This document shows, piece by piece, positions 27,201 to 34,821 of a stretch of 64,000 nt of DNA. The stretch is from Halolamina sediminis. Its GTDB lineage: Archaea > Halobacteriota > Halobacteria > Halobacteriales > Haloferacaceae. The stretch's first letter is position 1, and the number at the start of each line of letters is the position of its first letter. The stretch spans positions 1,860,001 to 1,924,000 of the forward strand of contig NZ_CVUA01000001.1 of assembly GCF_001282785.1 (NCBI RefSeq), written 5' to 3'. Below the pieces are notes generated by a model that was not told the origin of the DNA, did no database searches, and saw only the letters and a list, made by a program, of their open reading frames with translations. The position numbers and the translations under genes are program-made.

Positions 27201-27689
27201 GCGGATAACCCGCTCCACCCGGCCGTCACCGAGACGCTGGAGGATCACACGATGATCAACTCGGAGACGTACCACGAGGAGCAGTACGACATCGGGAACC
27301 CCGACGAGATCACGATGGTCACCTTCATCGGCGGGCTCACGATGGACAACCTCAGCGTCGTCACCGATCCGGACGGCTACCAGCCGACCTACCGACAGGT
27401 CAGCCGGAACAACTCCTTCATCCCGACCCACCACACTGTCGGGATCGGCGGGATGTGGCAGTACTACCACCGGCTCCACGAGTGGACACGCGAGTCGGAC
27501 GACGACGTGAACTACGGCGCCTACGTCTACCGCGACGACGTTCGGCCGCTCCACCACGACCAAGAGTTCGTCCTCCACATGAACGACGACTCCGACGCGG
27601 AGGTCAAGGAACTGCTCAACGGGATGTTCGGCTCCGGCCGGTTCCCGAGCATGCTGGAGCGGGAAGACGAGCAGGCCGAGCAGCAGTAG
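24216..27689 (+). CDS. Giant tubulin-like (Tubulin_2-type) GTPase
   Basis: A 1157-residue protein. The first ~380 residues resemble the tubulin/FtsZ nucleotide domain: N-terminal loop LIGVGGGGSKVVYKF (GVGGGGSK at 12-19) and signature VTTLGGGTGSG (181-191), followed by FIDMAMEMEADSIDLFAVIP. The loop is nearly identical to that of the tubulin-like protein at 12913. I cannot locate a clear NxDxxD T7 loop, so hydrolysis is less certain than binding. The remaining ~770 residues are largely helical and acidic, with a compact C-terminal domain (about 960-1140, MVTFIGGLTMDNLSVVTDP, HHTVGIGGMWQYYHRLHEW). Such size suits the large tubulin-like family found with membrane systems in prokaryotes. It is probably co-transcribed with the gene at 27705. 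Confidence 0.82.
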   Translation: MARCNTPDTLIGVGGGGSKVVYKFMEQDWILEDVLDTENYERDEPGELQAYTIDTATGDDWHDERYGPINRKIRSLLDDIDTANDLLDMGIEQRNLVESIPNRWTEKGNMTAPGAIKELLERRNANNWWLKDDREPLSHVQREGFSGGVYRRRAVSKALYHINEHVGDSVVPNNPGETVMVTTLGGGTGSGIFIDMAMEMEADSIDLFAVIPSVGDQTKQKTNAFAALSELEYLWINDESPFRSVTLVPHVGSVSDDDFEMATVRSILAHQNGMIGGNLYDSLNPQSTNGPPEFSAFSMAVPYTMEYEVDQRESAREEVEETLSEKLDELTAEGYLYKVVETYLQENFPSAMEAAEQDVSTEPVVNQAMELRNRYADVRDTLLTDDGLRVAGLDDERKTIRDQVQVQANGEVQLPDDVAEPEAARQFIEQAPSIAHIEPSDIDNEGALGYLLASVVRKEIGNIEKRWQLFKKISAITAENVEGSHALTVSQARMVRDVLRDIVLDPDQETYHHVQNPSFDETLEQVESAVSQLVEEHDQLVTLRDRVDDEVDDWIQTWHEKVRSDTAQVAAVNEHRADIVSLVDELESAIEARLTTINDATTESGMRGSLNFDSFGTLNEKLDAVGAERIDGEGIREALELLVDIKTAVLEHNSGILPGRPDKSEEFDNKYRELQTLGDWFTINPQRSSKDVRDPFNCIFDPSTIQREAQIDHSYDAAIDRMTAAFEEQFTDAGTLIEFGPEDLAIDDPVVEKTVPTDRNPSALREQLVDDLGSSNAADPHLLLDDVMPLDAGSTRGDSVSHHLYDRYIQPFDEEIDDVKQGLHIRGGNDVVSTGGTVEALERLRAIASVHAEAVDEDVSVPEVTPPEDTETYGRDFARGYEGIYDFDVEPSVPANNGDHPYLRRGETNPEDLVSSPRSIEESAVLENHEDEIFRFFGNSLEAMFENKHGRAPINDFSPRALKDRSESDPTYDGLRYVSAYMSRALKYVDDPTTPADNPLHPAVTETLEDHTMINSETYHEEQYDIGNPDEITMVTFIGGLTMDNLSVVTDPDGYQPTYRQVSRNNSFIPTHHTVGIGGMWQYYHRLHEWTRESDDDVNYGAYVYRDDVRPLHHDQEFVLHMNDDSDAEVKELLNGMFGSGRFPSMLEREDEQAEQQ

Positions 27690-27704
27690 TACTCCCGCCC
27701 CCTA

Positions 27705-29078
27705 ATGAACCTTCCTTCCAGCCAAACCCGAAAAGAGATCGCCGTCGTCGTCACGGCCTTTGTCAGCCTCGCCGTCACGATACCGGCCGTCGCCGGCGCC
27801 GCGTCGACCGTCTGGGCTAACGGCGGCCTGCTCCGAACGCTGTCGGGGGCCGTCGCGGGCGTCGCGGGCGTGACGCTCGACTTCCCGGTCGTCATCCTCG
27901 GCGGGCTCCTGGCGGGCTGGTTCGCGCTGTTCCTGTTCGACGGGACCAAGCGAATCCAGGCCGGCCTAGTGTTAGTCGTGGCGCTGGTCGCGCTGCTGCC
28001 GACGCTCGGGAATCTCGGGCGGGTGATCGGTGCGGTGCAGCGCGAGTTCCTCACCTTCGGCGTCGCGGTGCTGCTCGGCGTGCTTTCCGGTGGTGTCACC
28101 TCGCGAGTGTACGGTGTCAAGGTCCCACACCAACTCTCGATCCGCGAGCGGCTCCGGTGGATCCAGTTCCCCGTCGCAAGCCGGGCGTTCTTCTACACGG
28201 TGTCAGTACTGGTGTTGCTGGCCGTCGTGCAGTACGTCCAGTACGCCACCTCGATCCTCGACACGGTCGTGACGCTGCTTGCGGGGGCGGTCGCCGTCTT
28301 CGCGCTGTCGGTGTTCATGACCTACGAGTACCAGAAATCCGTCGTGACGATCACGGCGGAGAACGACCGGCGCGCCGAGCCGTACGTCCTCGGCGGGCTG
28401 TTCGACCACGCCGAAACCGACCGCGAGGGGTTCCCAATCGACGGGAACCATCTCCTCCGACAGGCTGCGACCGCGAAGAACGAGGACTCGCTACCGGACG
28501 GGTTCGACTCGCCAGTGTCGTTCGGCTTCCTCTCGGGCGACGTGACCGAGCGAACCGCGAAGGTCACGAGCGAAGGGTTCAGCACCCGTGACGTGAACCG
28601 GAACCGACTGGAAGAGCGACTGCGCGAGCGCAACGGCGCGTACGCGCAGACGAAGCAGCTACTCCGGTGGATCCGCCACCACCTCGTTCTGATCATGCCT
28701 GCGTTCGTCCGCAACGTGCTCGTCTACCAGGAGGGGACGGTGCTCAATCGGCTCGACCACGCCGACACGCTGTTGCTGCTGACGCGAACACCGGGCGCCG
28801 ACGAGGAGCCGCCGGCGGGTGCCGATCTGTACGGACTGTTGACCGAGCTGTACGCCAACGATCCGGGCACCGACATCGTGATCGCGACGAGCGACGCCCG
28901 GGAACCGGCGAACGAGTTCGACGAGGGGATCGACGTCACGATCGACCCGTTTCGATCCGAAGTCGCCGACCGCCTCGGGATTCCTCCCGAAGGCGTCGGC
29001 GTGGAGTATCAGGTCGTCCCCACGAACCGCTTCGACGGCGACGACGAGGGGTTCGACGCGCTCATCGACTCACTCTGA
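27705..29078 (+). CDS. Polytopic membrane protein, probable pseudo-GTPase sibling
   Basis: The 457-residue protein has about six membrane helices in its first 205 residues, then a soluble domain that lines up without gaps with the GTPase at 18847. VLGGLFDHAETD (228-239) matches ILGGLYNHLETE just after Walker A, HADTLLLLTRTPG matches GADTILFTVPLDD, and DIVIATSDA matches the SFVWVASMSD strand. Where the active protein has GPARGGKT, this one has residues ENDRRAEP, so the catalytic Lys and Thr are replaced by Glu and Pro. It should therefore not bind nucleotide in the usual way. It begins 15 bases after the giant tubulin gene, with which it probably forms an operon. Similarity was judged by eye. 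Confidence 0.72.
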   Translation: MNLPSSQTRKEIAVVVTAFVSLAVTIPAVAGAASTVWANGGLLRTLSGAVAGVAGVTLDFPVVILGGLLAGWFALFLFDGTKRIQAGLVLVVALVALLPTLGNLGRVIGAVQREFLTFGVAVLLGVLSGGVTSRVYGVKVPHQLSIRERLRWIQFPVASRAFFYTVSVLVLLAVVQYVQYATSILDTVVTLLAGAVAVFALSVFMTYEYQKSVVTITAENDRRAEPYVLGGLFDHAETDREGFPIDGNHLLRQAATAKNEDSLPDGFDSPVSFGFLSGDVTERTAKVTSEGFSTRDVNRNRLEERLRERNGAYAQTKQLLRWIRHHLVLIMPAFVRNVLVYQEGTVLNRLDHADTLLLLTRTPGADEEPPAGADLYGLLTELYANDPGTDIVIATSDAREPANEFDEGIDVTIDPFRSEVADRLGIPPEGVGVEYQVVPTNRFDGDDEGFDALIDSL

Positions 29079-29210
29079 TCCCCCCTCGCGGCTCTCTCCT
29101 CGATCGCCCGTCAGCCAAACGCTTACCTTCGGCGCCATCGCGCACTCGGGTATGACGAGCAACGCTTCTGGCACGAGTCGGAGGCTCTCGAACCGAGCCC
29201 GGACGAGGGG

Positions 29211-29789
29211 GTGCTGAGTCGGATGCCCGAAGCGGAGGAGCAGACGAACGTCGACGATCTACTCGACGAGCTCGAGGCGCTCGAACTCGAACTCGCCGAC
29301 GAGGACCACGAGACCCAGTCCCGGGTGCGCGAGAGCATCCGGATGGCCAGACGGATCGACGAGGACACCCCCGTCTTCGGTCGGGTGATCACAGGGTTCG
29401 ACCGCCACGACGCTGCCGAGGCGCTGGTCGGGAGCGTCGTGTTCGGCATCCCGATGGTGATCGAGGGCGGCACGCTCGAGGCGGGCGTCTACCTCGCGAC
29501 CCATCCGATCTACTTCGTCGCGACGCTGCTGTTCGGCGTCAGCATCGTCACCGGGCTACTGTACGTGGCCGAGATCCAGGACGTGCGCGTCGTCGACCCG
29601 ATACTGGGCATCGTCCCGCGACGGCCCGTGGGGCTGCTCACGATCGCCGCCCTGACGGCGCTGTTCATGATGACCGCGTGGGGCCGCGTCGACTGGACCG
29701 AGCCCTGGGTCGCGATCTGTCAGACGGCGGTCTGTTTCGTCGGGATGGCGATCGGCGGTGCACTGGGGGATATCCTCCCCGGGAGCTGA
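29211..29789 (+). CDS. DUF2391-type integral membrane protein
   Basis: An acidic helical N-terminus (NVDDLLDELEALELELADED, about residues 17-36) precedes about four membrane segments (LVGSVVFGIPMVIEGG, FVATLLFGVSIVTGLLYVA, LLTIAALTALFMMTAWG, AVCFVGMAIGGALGDILPG). The pattern resembles the DUF2391 (TIGR02587-like) family of unknown function. The start is uncertain: GTG at 29211 or ATG at 29223. The same frame continues upstream with good coding character to 29151 but has no start codon there, while an ATG one frame away at 29152 has a TATA-like box 30 bases before it. A one-base deletion near the original start is possible. Confidence 0.65.
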   Translation: MLSRMPEAEEQTNVDDLLDELEALELELADEDHETQSRVRESIRMARRIDEDTPVFGRVITGFDRHDAAEALVGSVVFGIPMVIEGGTLEAGVYLATHPIYFVATLLFGVSIVTGLLYVAEIQDVRVVDPILGIVPRRPVGLLTIAALTALFMMTAWGRVDWTEPWVAICQTAVCFVGMAIGGALGDILPGS

Positions 29790-29862
29790 CGCTGCCGGCA
29801 GATGTCGCCCACGGGGAACAATGGCCACGACGTTTATGCCCATCTCCCGGTAACGGAACCGT

Positions 29863-30474
29863 ATGGAGCTATCACGTCGAAAAGTCGGTGGGTTGACAGT
29901 AGCAGGGATCGCGGGGCTAGCGGGCTGTAGCGGTTCCACCAGCTTCAGCGCCGAGTACGCCACCACCGACACCGGGGACACCGGGTACGAACAGACCGGC
30001 CAGCGACAGCCGACGATGACCCGGACGTTCGCGGGGCAGGAGGTCGAGGTGACGAACACGGTGACGGAGTACCGGAAGGAGATCGACCTCGGCCCGCTGG
30101 GGAGTTCCGACGTCGGCGTGTTCGCGGCGTTCACCTCACCGCAGGTCCAACTCGCCGGGCAGTCGTTCAACCCGATCGCGAACCTCGACCCCGGGGAGCT
30201 CGTCCAGCGCTTCCAGCAGCGGTTCGACAACATGGAGGACGTGAGTGAGGAGTCCGAGGAGGAGGTCGAGATGCTCGGCTCCGCCCGGACGGTGACGAAG
30301 TTCTCCGCGACGGTGAGCGTCGACGGCAACGAGGTGCCGGTGTTCCTGCTCGTCGCGAACTTCAACCACGAGTCCGACGTGGTCGTCCCGATGGGGATCT
30401 TCCCGCAGGAACGGGAGGACGAGGAGGGGCCGAACGTCCGCCAGCTGATGTCGAACCTGAGTCACCCCGCCTGA
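29863..30474 (+). CDS. DUF6517-type lipoprotein
   Basis: This 203-residue protein starts MELSRRKVGGLTVAGIAGLAGC: a Tat-like twin arginine followed by a lipobox (LAGC), so it should be exported folded and lipid-anchored. The mature part (AEYATTDTGDTGYEQTGQRQ, then TRTFAGQEVEVTNTVTEY and VGVFAAFTSPQVQLAGQSFN) fits the haloarchaeal DUF6517 family as I remember it. Function is unknown. It is a single gene between unrelated neighbours. Confidence 0.7.
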   Translation: MELSRRKVGGLTVAGIAGLAGCSGSTSFSAEYATTDTGDTGYEQTGQRQPTMTRTFAGQEVEVTNTVTEYRKEIDLGPLGSSDVGVFAAFTSPQVQLAGQSFNPIANLDPGELVQRFQQRFDNMEDVSEESEEEVEMLGSARTVTKFSATVSVDGNEVPVFLLVANFNHESDVVVPMGIFPQEREDEEGPNVRQLMSNLSHPA

Positions 30475-30530
30475 GGGGGCGGTCGGAGGGGCGACAAGCT
30501 TTATCGGCCGTCGGGTCCCAACTCCGAGAC

Positions 30531-30710
30531 ATGGTCGAAGCGTTCGTCCGCCTACTGTGTCCGGAGTGTACCAAGGAGTGGGAGTCGAACCCGACGGATC
30601 TCCCCGAGTCCGACCAGAACCTCAGCTGCCCGGACTGTCACGCGACCCGGCGGCTGGCGCAGTTCATGCGGACCGACCGCGACCTCGAAGTCGTCCAGCA
30701 GTTCGAGTAA
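30531..30710 (+). CDS. Small zinc-ribbon protein
   Basis: A 59-residue protein, MVEAFVRLLCPECTKEWESN and onward, with two CxxC knuckles (CPEC at 10-13, CPDC at 33-36) that would bind one zinc ion. The C-terminal helix (LAQFMRTDRDLEVVQQFE) is amphipathic. A TATA-like TTTATC lies about 30 bases upstream of the ATG, so the transcript is probably leaderless. Related tiny zinc-finger proteins are common in haloarchaea, and I recall one such family as DUF7836. Its molecular role is unknown. It converges on purD eight bases downstream. Confidence 0.75.
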   Translation: MVEAFVRLLCPECTKEWESNPTDLPESDQNLSCPDCHATRRLAQFMRTDRDLEVVQQFE

Positions 30711-30718
30711 CGCGGTTC

Positions 30719-32026
30719 TCAGTCGCGGATCGACGCCATGTGGTCGATCCGTGACTCCACCAGTTCTTCGGTTCCCACGTCCTCGCGGACGCGGAGCCCC
30801 TCGCCCGCCGCCGCGAGTGCGTCAGCCGCGATCGATTCCGCGGTCGGGATGTCGTCGGCGACGCCGACGACCGCGAACGATCGCGAGGTCGTGGTGAACA
30901 GGCCGTCCTCGCGGTCGTCGACGGAGGCGTAGAACAGCAGCGCGTCGCCGCCGTGTGCGTCGGCGGCAGCCGCGACGGTCGACTCGTCGACCTCGATCTC
31001 GCTCCCGGCGTCGGGGTCGGTCGGGTAGCCCGCCGGCACGGCGTACTTACAGACCGTCGCGCGGTTTTCGAACGCCGGCTCTGGTAGCGACTCTCCCTCC
31101 CGGGCGGCCGTCACAATATCCAGCAGCGGTGTCTCCATCACGGGGAGAACGTTCATCGCTTCGGGGTCGCCGAAGCGGGCGTTGAACTCCACCACTTTCG
31201 GCCCCTCGTCGGTCAGCATGAACTGCCCGTACAGCACGCCAGTGTACTCCGGCAGGGCGTCGACAGTGGCTTCCAGCACGCTCGCGGCGCTGTAGTACTC
31301 CTGTGGCGTCATGAACGGGAGCGTCGCCCCGGCGTCGCTGTAGCTCCCCATGCCGCCGGTGTTCGGTCCCTCGTCGCCCTCGTAGGCGCGCTTGTGGTCC
31401 TGTACGGCCGGCGTCAGCCGCATCTCCCCGTCGTTGACGAACGCCTGCACGGTGAACTCCTCGCCGACGAGGCGCTCCTCGATCACCCACTCGTCGTGGC
31501 CGCTCCCCCGGACGTACTCGGCGGCCTCGGCGTGGCTCACCTGATCGCCGGTGACGCGGACGCCCTTCCCGCCGGTGAGTCCGGTGGGCTTGACCGCCAC
31601 GTCGCCCTCGACGTCCTCCACGTACGCCGCGGCCGCCTCGGCCTCGTCGAACGTCTCGAACTCGGGCGTCCCCGGGATCTCGTGTTCGGCCATGAACTCC
31701 CGCTGGTAGGCTTTGTCCGTCTCGATCCGGGCAGCCTCGGCGGTCGGGCCGAACGTGAACACGCCAGCGTCGTTCAGCGCGTCGGCGACGCCGGCCGCCA
31801 GCGCCGACTCAGGCCCGATCACCGCGGCATCCGCGTCGATCCTCTCGGCGTACGCGACGACCGCCGCGGTGTCGGTCTCGTCGGTGATCTCGGTTCCGGC
31901 CGCGAGCGAGCCGATCCCCGGGTTCCGGTTGCTGGCCAGCGCGTACACCTCGGCGTCGGGCGCCAGCGCACGCGTGATCGCGTGTTCGCGGCCGCCCCCG
32001 CCGATCACCAGCACGGTTTCGGACAT
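30719..32026 (-). CDS. purD: Phosphoribosylamine-glycine ligase
   Basis: The 435-residue protein begins MSETVLVIGGGGREHAITRA, the hallmark of GAR synthetase. It continues with the ATP-grasp features KAYQREFMAEHEIPGTPEF, DVAVKPTGLTGGKGVRVTG, EEFTVQAFVNDGEMRLTPAV and VVEFNARFGDPEAMNVLPV. It catalyses the second step of de novo purine synthesis: ATP-dependent joining of glycine to 5-phosphoribosylamine in the cytoplasm. Length is normal for the family. It stands alone on this strand, with 73 bases to the arginase-family gene upstream. Confidence 0.97.
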   Translation of the reverse strand: MSETVLVIGGGGREHAITRALAPDAEVYALASNRNPGIGSLAAGTEITDETDTAAVVAYAERIDADAAVIGPESALAAGVADALNDAGVFTFGPTAEAARIETDKAYQREFMAEHEIPGTPEFETFDEAEAAAAYVEDVEGDVAVKPTGLTGGKGVRVTGDQVSHAEAAEYVRGSGHDEWVIEERLVGEEFTVQAFVNDGEMRLTPAVQDHKRAYEGDEGPNTGGMGSYSDAGATLPFMTPQEYYSAASVLEATVDALPEYTGVLYGQFMLTDEGPKVVEFNARFGDPEAMNVLPVMETPLLDIVTAAREGESLPEPAFENRATVCKYAVPAGYPTDPDAGSEIEVDESTVAAAADAHGGDALLFYASVDDREDGLFTTTSRSFAVVGVADDIPTAESIAADALAAAGEGLRVREDVGTEELVESRIDHMASIRD

Positions 32027-32099
32027 GGGCGGAGGATATGAACACAGGAGTGTAAAGGTTCTCTTCCGAGCCAGTATCGAAATACACGAACGCGGATAT

Positions 32100-33035
32100 C
32101 TACAGGATGCGTTTGCCGAACGCGCTGGCCGCGAGCTCGACTGCTAGTTCTGCGGTCTCGTTGTGCTGGTCGAGCGTGGGGTTGACCTCGACCAGTTCCA
32201 TCGAGCGCATGCCGCCATCGGCGGCGACCTGCTCCATCGCGTGGTGGGCCTCGCGGTAGTCGACGCCGCCCCGGACCGGGGTACCGACGCCGGGCGCGAT
32301 CGTCGGGTCGAGCCAGTCGAGGTCCAGGCTGACGTGGTAGCCGTCGGTGCCGTCGTTGGCGACCGCAAGCGCGTCGTCGACCACTTCGTCGAGCCCGCGG
32401 TCGTCGATCTCGGACATCGTGAACGCGCTGATCTCGCTGCCCCGGAGCAGTTCGCGCTCGGCGTCGTCGACCGAGCGCAGGCCGACGATCGCGACGTTCG
32501 CCGGGGAGAGCGACGGCGCGTTGGCCCAGTCGACGCCAGCCCACTCCTTCACGCCCAGCAGCGCCGCCAGAGGCATCCCGTGTACGTTGCCCGAGGGCGT
32601 CGTTGTCGGCGTGTTCAGGTCGCCGTGGGCGTCGAACCAGACTGCGCCGATCTCGGCGTCGGCTGCCGACCCGGAGACGGTTCCGATGGCGATCGAGTGG
32701 TCGCCGCCCAACACCAGCGGGGTGGCGCCGTCCGCGATCGACCCGCGAACCTCCTCGGCCAGCCGGCTACAGACATCCTCGGTCTCCCGGAGGAACCGGG
32801 CTTTCCCCTTACTGGGTGTGCGGTAGTGGGCGTCGCGCTCCTCGGCACGCGGCACGAGTAGATCGCCCGCGTCCTCGTCGTCGACGCCAGCGTCAGAGAG
32901 ACCCTCACTCAGTCCGCCGTAGCGGATCGCCGACGGCCCCATGTCGACCCCGCGCCGGTCTTGCCCGTAGTCTGTCGGCGCGCCGATGATCCGTACCGTC
33001 TGTCGACTCTTTTCGACGCTTCCGTTTTCGGACAT
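32100..33035 (-). CDS. Arginase/agmatinase-family ureohydrolase, probably arginase
   Basis: A 311-residue ureohydrolase. Manganese-binding signatures are present: GGDHS (about 109-113), DAHGD, SLDLDWLDP and a C-terminal VEVNP. The N-terminus IIGAPTDYGQDRRGVDMGPS is typical of arginases of the RocF type rather than agmatinases. The expected reaction is L-arginine plus water to ornithine plus urea. I withhold the symbol because the family also includes formimidoylglutamase and guanidinobutyrase. No other arginine-catabolism gene is adjacent. Confidence 0.85.
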   Translation of the reverse strand: MSENGSVEKSRQTVRIIGAPTDYGQDRRGVDMGPSAIRYGGLSEGLSDAGVDDEDAGDLLVPRAEERDAHYRTPSKGKARFLRETEDVCSRLAEEVRGSIADGATPLVLGGDHSIAIGTVSGSAADAEIGAVWFDAHGDLNTPTTTPSGNVHGMPLAALLGVKEWAGVDWANAPSLSPANVAIVGLRSVDDAERELLRGSEISAFTMSEIDDRGLDEVVDDALAVANDGTDGYHVSLDLDWLDPTIAPGVGTPVRGGVDYREAHHAMEQVAADGGMRSMELVEVNPTLDQHNETAELAVELAASAFGKRIL

Positions 33036-33166
33036 GTACGCCGATACGGTGCCCGCGGGGTTAGCTTCCCGGGATTCGCTTCTGCGAGACGGTCCGGTAG
33101 GAGCCCCCTATCGACTGTTCGGTCAGTTCTCCCCGGGCGTCGTTCGATGGCAAATTACCGAGGTTC

Positions 33167-33182
33167 GATATCGCGAGATATA
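33167..33182. promoter_or_regulatory. ATATCGCGA-containing dyad upstream of the M20 gene
   Basis: GATATC-GCGA-GATATA is a near-perfect inverted repeat in the 243-base gap between the arginase-family and M20 genes, which are divergent. It shares the core ATATCGCGA with the 12-bp palindrome at 36313, next to the propeller lipoprotein gene. A common regulator is possible but unproven. Confidence 0.3.
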
Positions 33183-33278
33183 GTTTACAAGTCGCCGTGG
33201 CGTCACGGGAACTCGACTGAACAGCGTCAGTTCACCGCCGGCCGAGGAGTTAAGCACCCCGCGACCTCGGTTGCGGGC

Positions 33279-34688
33279 GTGAAACAACGGCTGTTCGACG
33301 ACGTGGACGACCTTACCGACCGGATGGACGAACTCGCGGTCGATCTCTGGGAGCACCCGGAGTTGGGGCTCCACGAGGAGCGTGCAAGCAGGCTACTCAG
33401 CGAGGCACTGGCCGACGCCGGGTTCGACGTCACCACCGGTGTTGGCGGCATGCCGACGGCGTTCGTCGCGAGCTACGCCGTCGGGGAGGGGCCGACGATC
33501 GGGATCCTCGGCGAGTACGACGCGCTTCCCGGCCTCTCACAGGCGGTCGCGACGGAGCGCTCGCCGATCGAGCCCGGTGGACCGGGCCACGGCTGCGGCC
33601 ACAACCTGTTCGGGACCGCGGGCGTCGGCGCCGCGATCGCCGTCGCCCGGGCGCTGGATCGCGGCGATACCGAAGGCGAAATCCGGTTCTACGGCTGTCC
33701 CGCCGAGGAGACGTTGGTAGGGAAGACGTTCATGGCCCGCGACGGCGTGTTCGACGACCTCGCGGCCGCCGTGACGTGGCATCCGAGCGACCACACGGCA
33801 CCACAGCGCGGTAGTTCACTCGCGATGGACTCGCTATCGTTTACCTTCGAGGGCGAGAGCGCCCACGCCGCGGCGTCGCCCGAATCCGGCCGGAGCGCAC
33901 TCGACGGCGTCCAGCTGCTCAACACGGGCGTCGAGTACATGCGCGAGCACGTTCCGGAGGCGGTGCGCGTCCACTACAACGTCCAGCAGGGCGGCGATGC
34001 GCCCAACGTCGTGCCCGCGGAGGCGTCGGTCTGGTACTTCGTCCGTGCGCCGACGCGAGACGGTGTCGAGCGGGTGACCGACTGGCTGCGCGAGATCGCA
34101 GCGGGCGCGGCGACGATGAGCCGGACCGAGGTGAACGAACGCTACTACACCGGCGTCCACCGACTCGTTTCCAACTCGGTCATCGCGGATACGTTCCGGG
34201 AGAACATGGCCGAACTCGGTACCGTGACGTTCAGCGAGGAGGAACGCGAACTCGCCGCCAAGCTCCAAGAGACGTTTCCAGAGGGGGCAATCGAGGATCG
34301 GCTCGCGGAGTTCGAACCGCCACACGATGACGTAGCCGCCGACGCGCCGCTGTACGGCGAACCGATGGACGCCTTCGACGAGGGCGATCCCGGCGGCGGC
34401 TCGACCGACGTCGGCGAAGTGAGCCAGATCACGCCCACCGCACAGTTCCGCGCGACGACGTGGGCGTTGGGCACGCCCGGCCACTCCTGGCAGGCCGTCG
34501 TCGCGAACGGCGACTTCGGCCGAACGGCGCTGCCCTACGTCGCGAAGCTGCTCGCGGGCTCGACGCTCGACCTGCTGGCCGACGGGGAGGAACTCGCCGC
34601 TGCACGCGAGGAGTTCGAACGAGAGGTGGATGGCTACGAGAACCCGCTCCCCGCCGATGCGGAGCCACCGTTCGAACTCACACGATGA
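33279..34688 (+). CDS. M20-family amidohydrolase (AbgB-like)
   Basis: This 469-residue metallopeptidase-family hydrolase shows the M20 landmarks: LWEHPELGLHEERASRLL, GILGEYDALPGL, the metal motif GPGHGCGHNLFG, CPAEETLVGKTFM and VTWHPSDHTAP. The family hydrolyses amide bonds of N-acyl or aminobenzoyl-glutamate-type substrates; the exact substrate cannot be told. I chose the GTG at 33279 because a TTAAG box lies 29 bases upstream, as expected for a leaderless gene. The longer open frame upstream contains no plausible protein. Confidence 0.88.
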   Translation: MKQRLFDDVDDLTDRMDELAVDLWEHPELGLHEERASRLLSEALADAGFDVTTGVGGMPTAFVASYAVGEGPTIGILGEYDALPGLSQAVATERSPIEPGGPGHGCGHNLFGTAGVGAAIAVARALDRGDTEGEIRFYGCPAEETLVGKTFMARDGVFDDLAAAVTWHPSDHTAPQRGSSLAMDSLSFTFEGESAHAAASPESGRSALDGVQLLNTGVEYMREHVPEAVRVHYNVQQGGDAPNVVPAEASVWYFVRAPTRDGVERVTDWLREIAAGAATMSRTEVNERYYTGVHRLVSNSVIADTFRENMAELGTVTFSEEERELAAKLQETFPEGAIEDRLAEFEPPHDDVAADAPLYGEPMDAFDEGDPGGGSTDVGEVSQITPTAQFRATTWALGTPGHSWQAVVANGDFGRTALPYVAKLLAGSTLDLLADGEELAAAREEFEREVDGYENPLPADAEPPFELTR

Positions 34689-34803
34689 TCGACGCCAACG
34701 GGACCGAACCGGTGAGAGGTGTTGATCGACGTGGAGAGTACCGAATAACGAAGATCAACAAAGCCGGTACACGTATTTGGGGGAATTGCGGTACCTTTCT
34801 AGA

Positions 34804-34821
34804 GGATTAGGGCACTAATCC
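34804..34821 (+). promoter_or_regulatory. Operator-like dyad upstream of DUF5805 gene
   Basis: GGATTAG (34804-34810) and CTAATCC (34815-34821) form a perfect 7-bp inverted repeat around GGCA. The flanks extend the symmetry, and a second perfect palindrome TACCGGTA lies at 34826-34833. The site is 45 bases upstream of a ribbon-helix-helix gene, where autoregulation is common. Confidence 0.42.

Noticed and set aside
3772-29078. Gas-vesicle or archaellum cluster
   Set aside because: None of the diagnostic gvp or fla/arl motifs appear; the P-loop protein is polytopic and of a different type.
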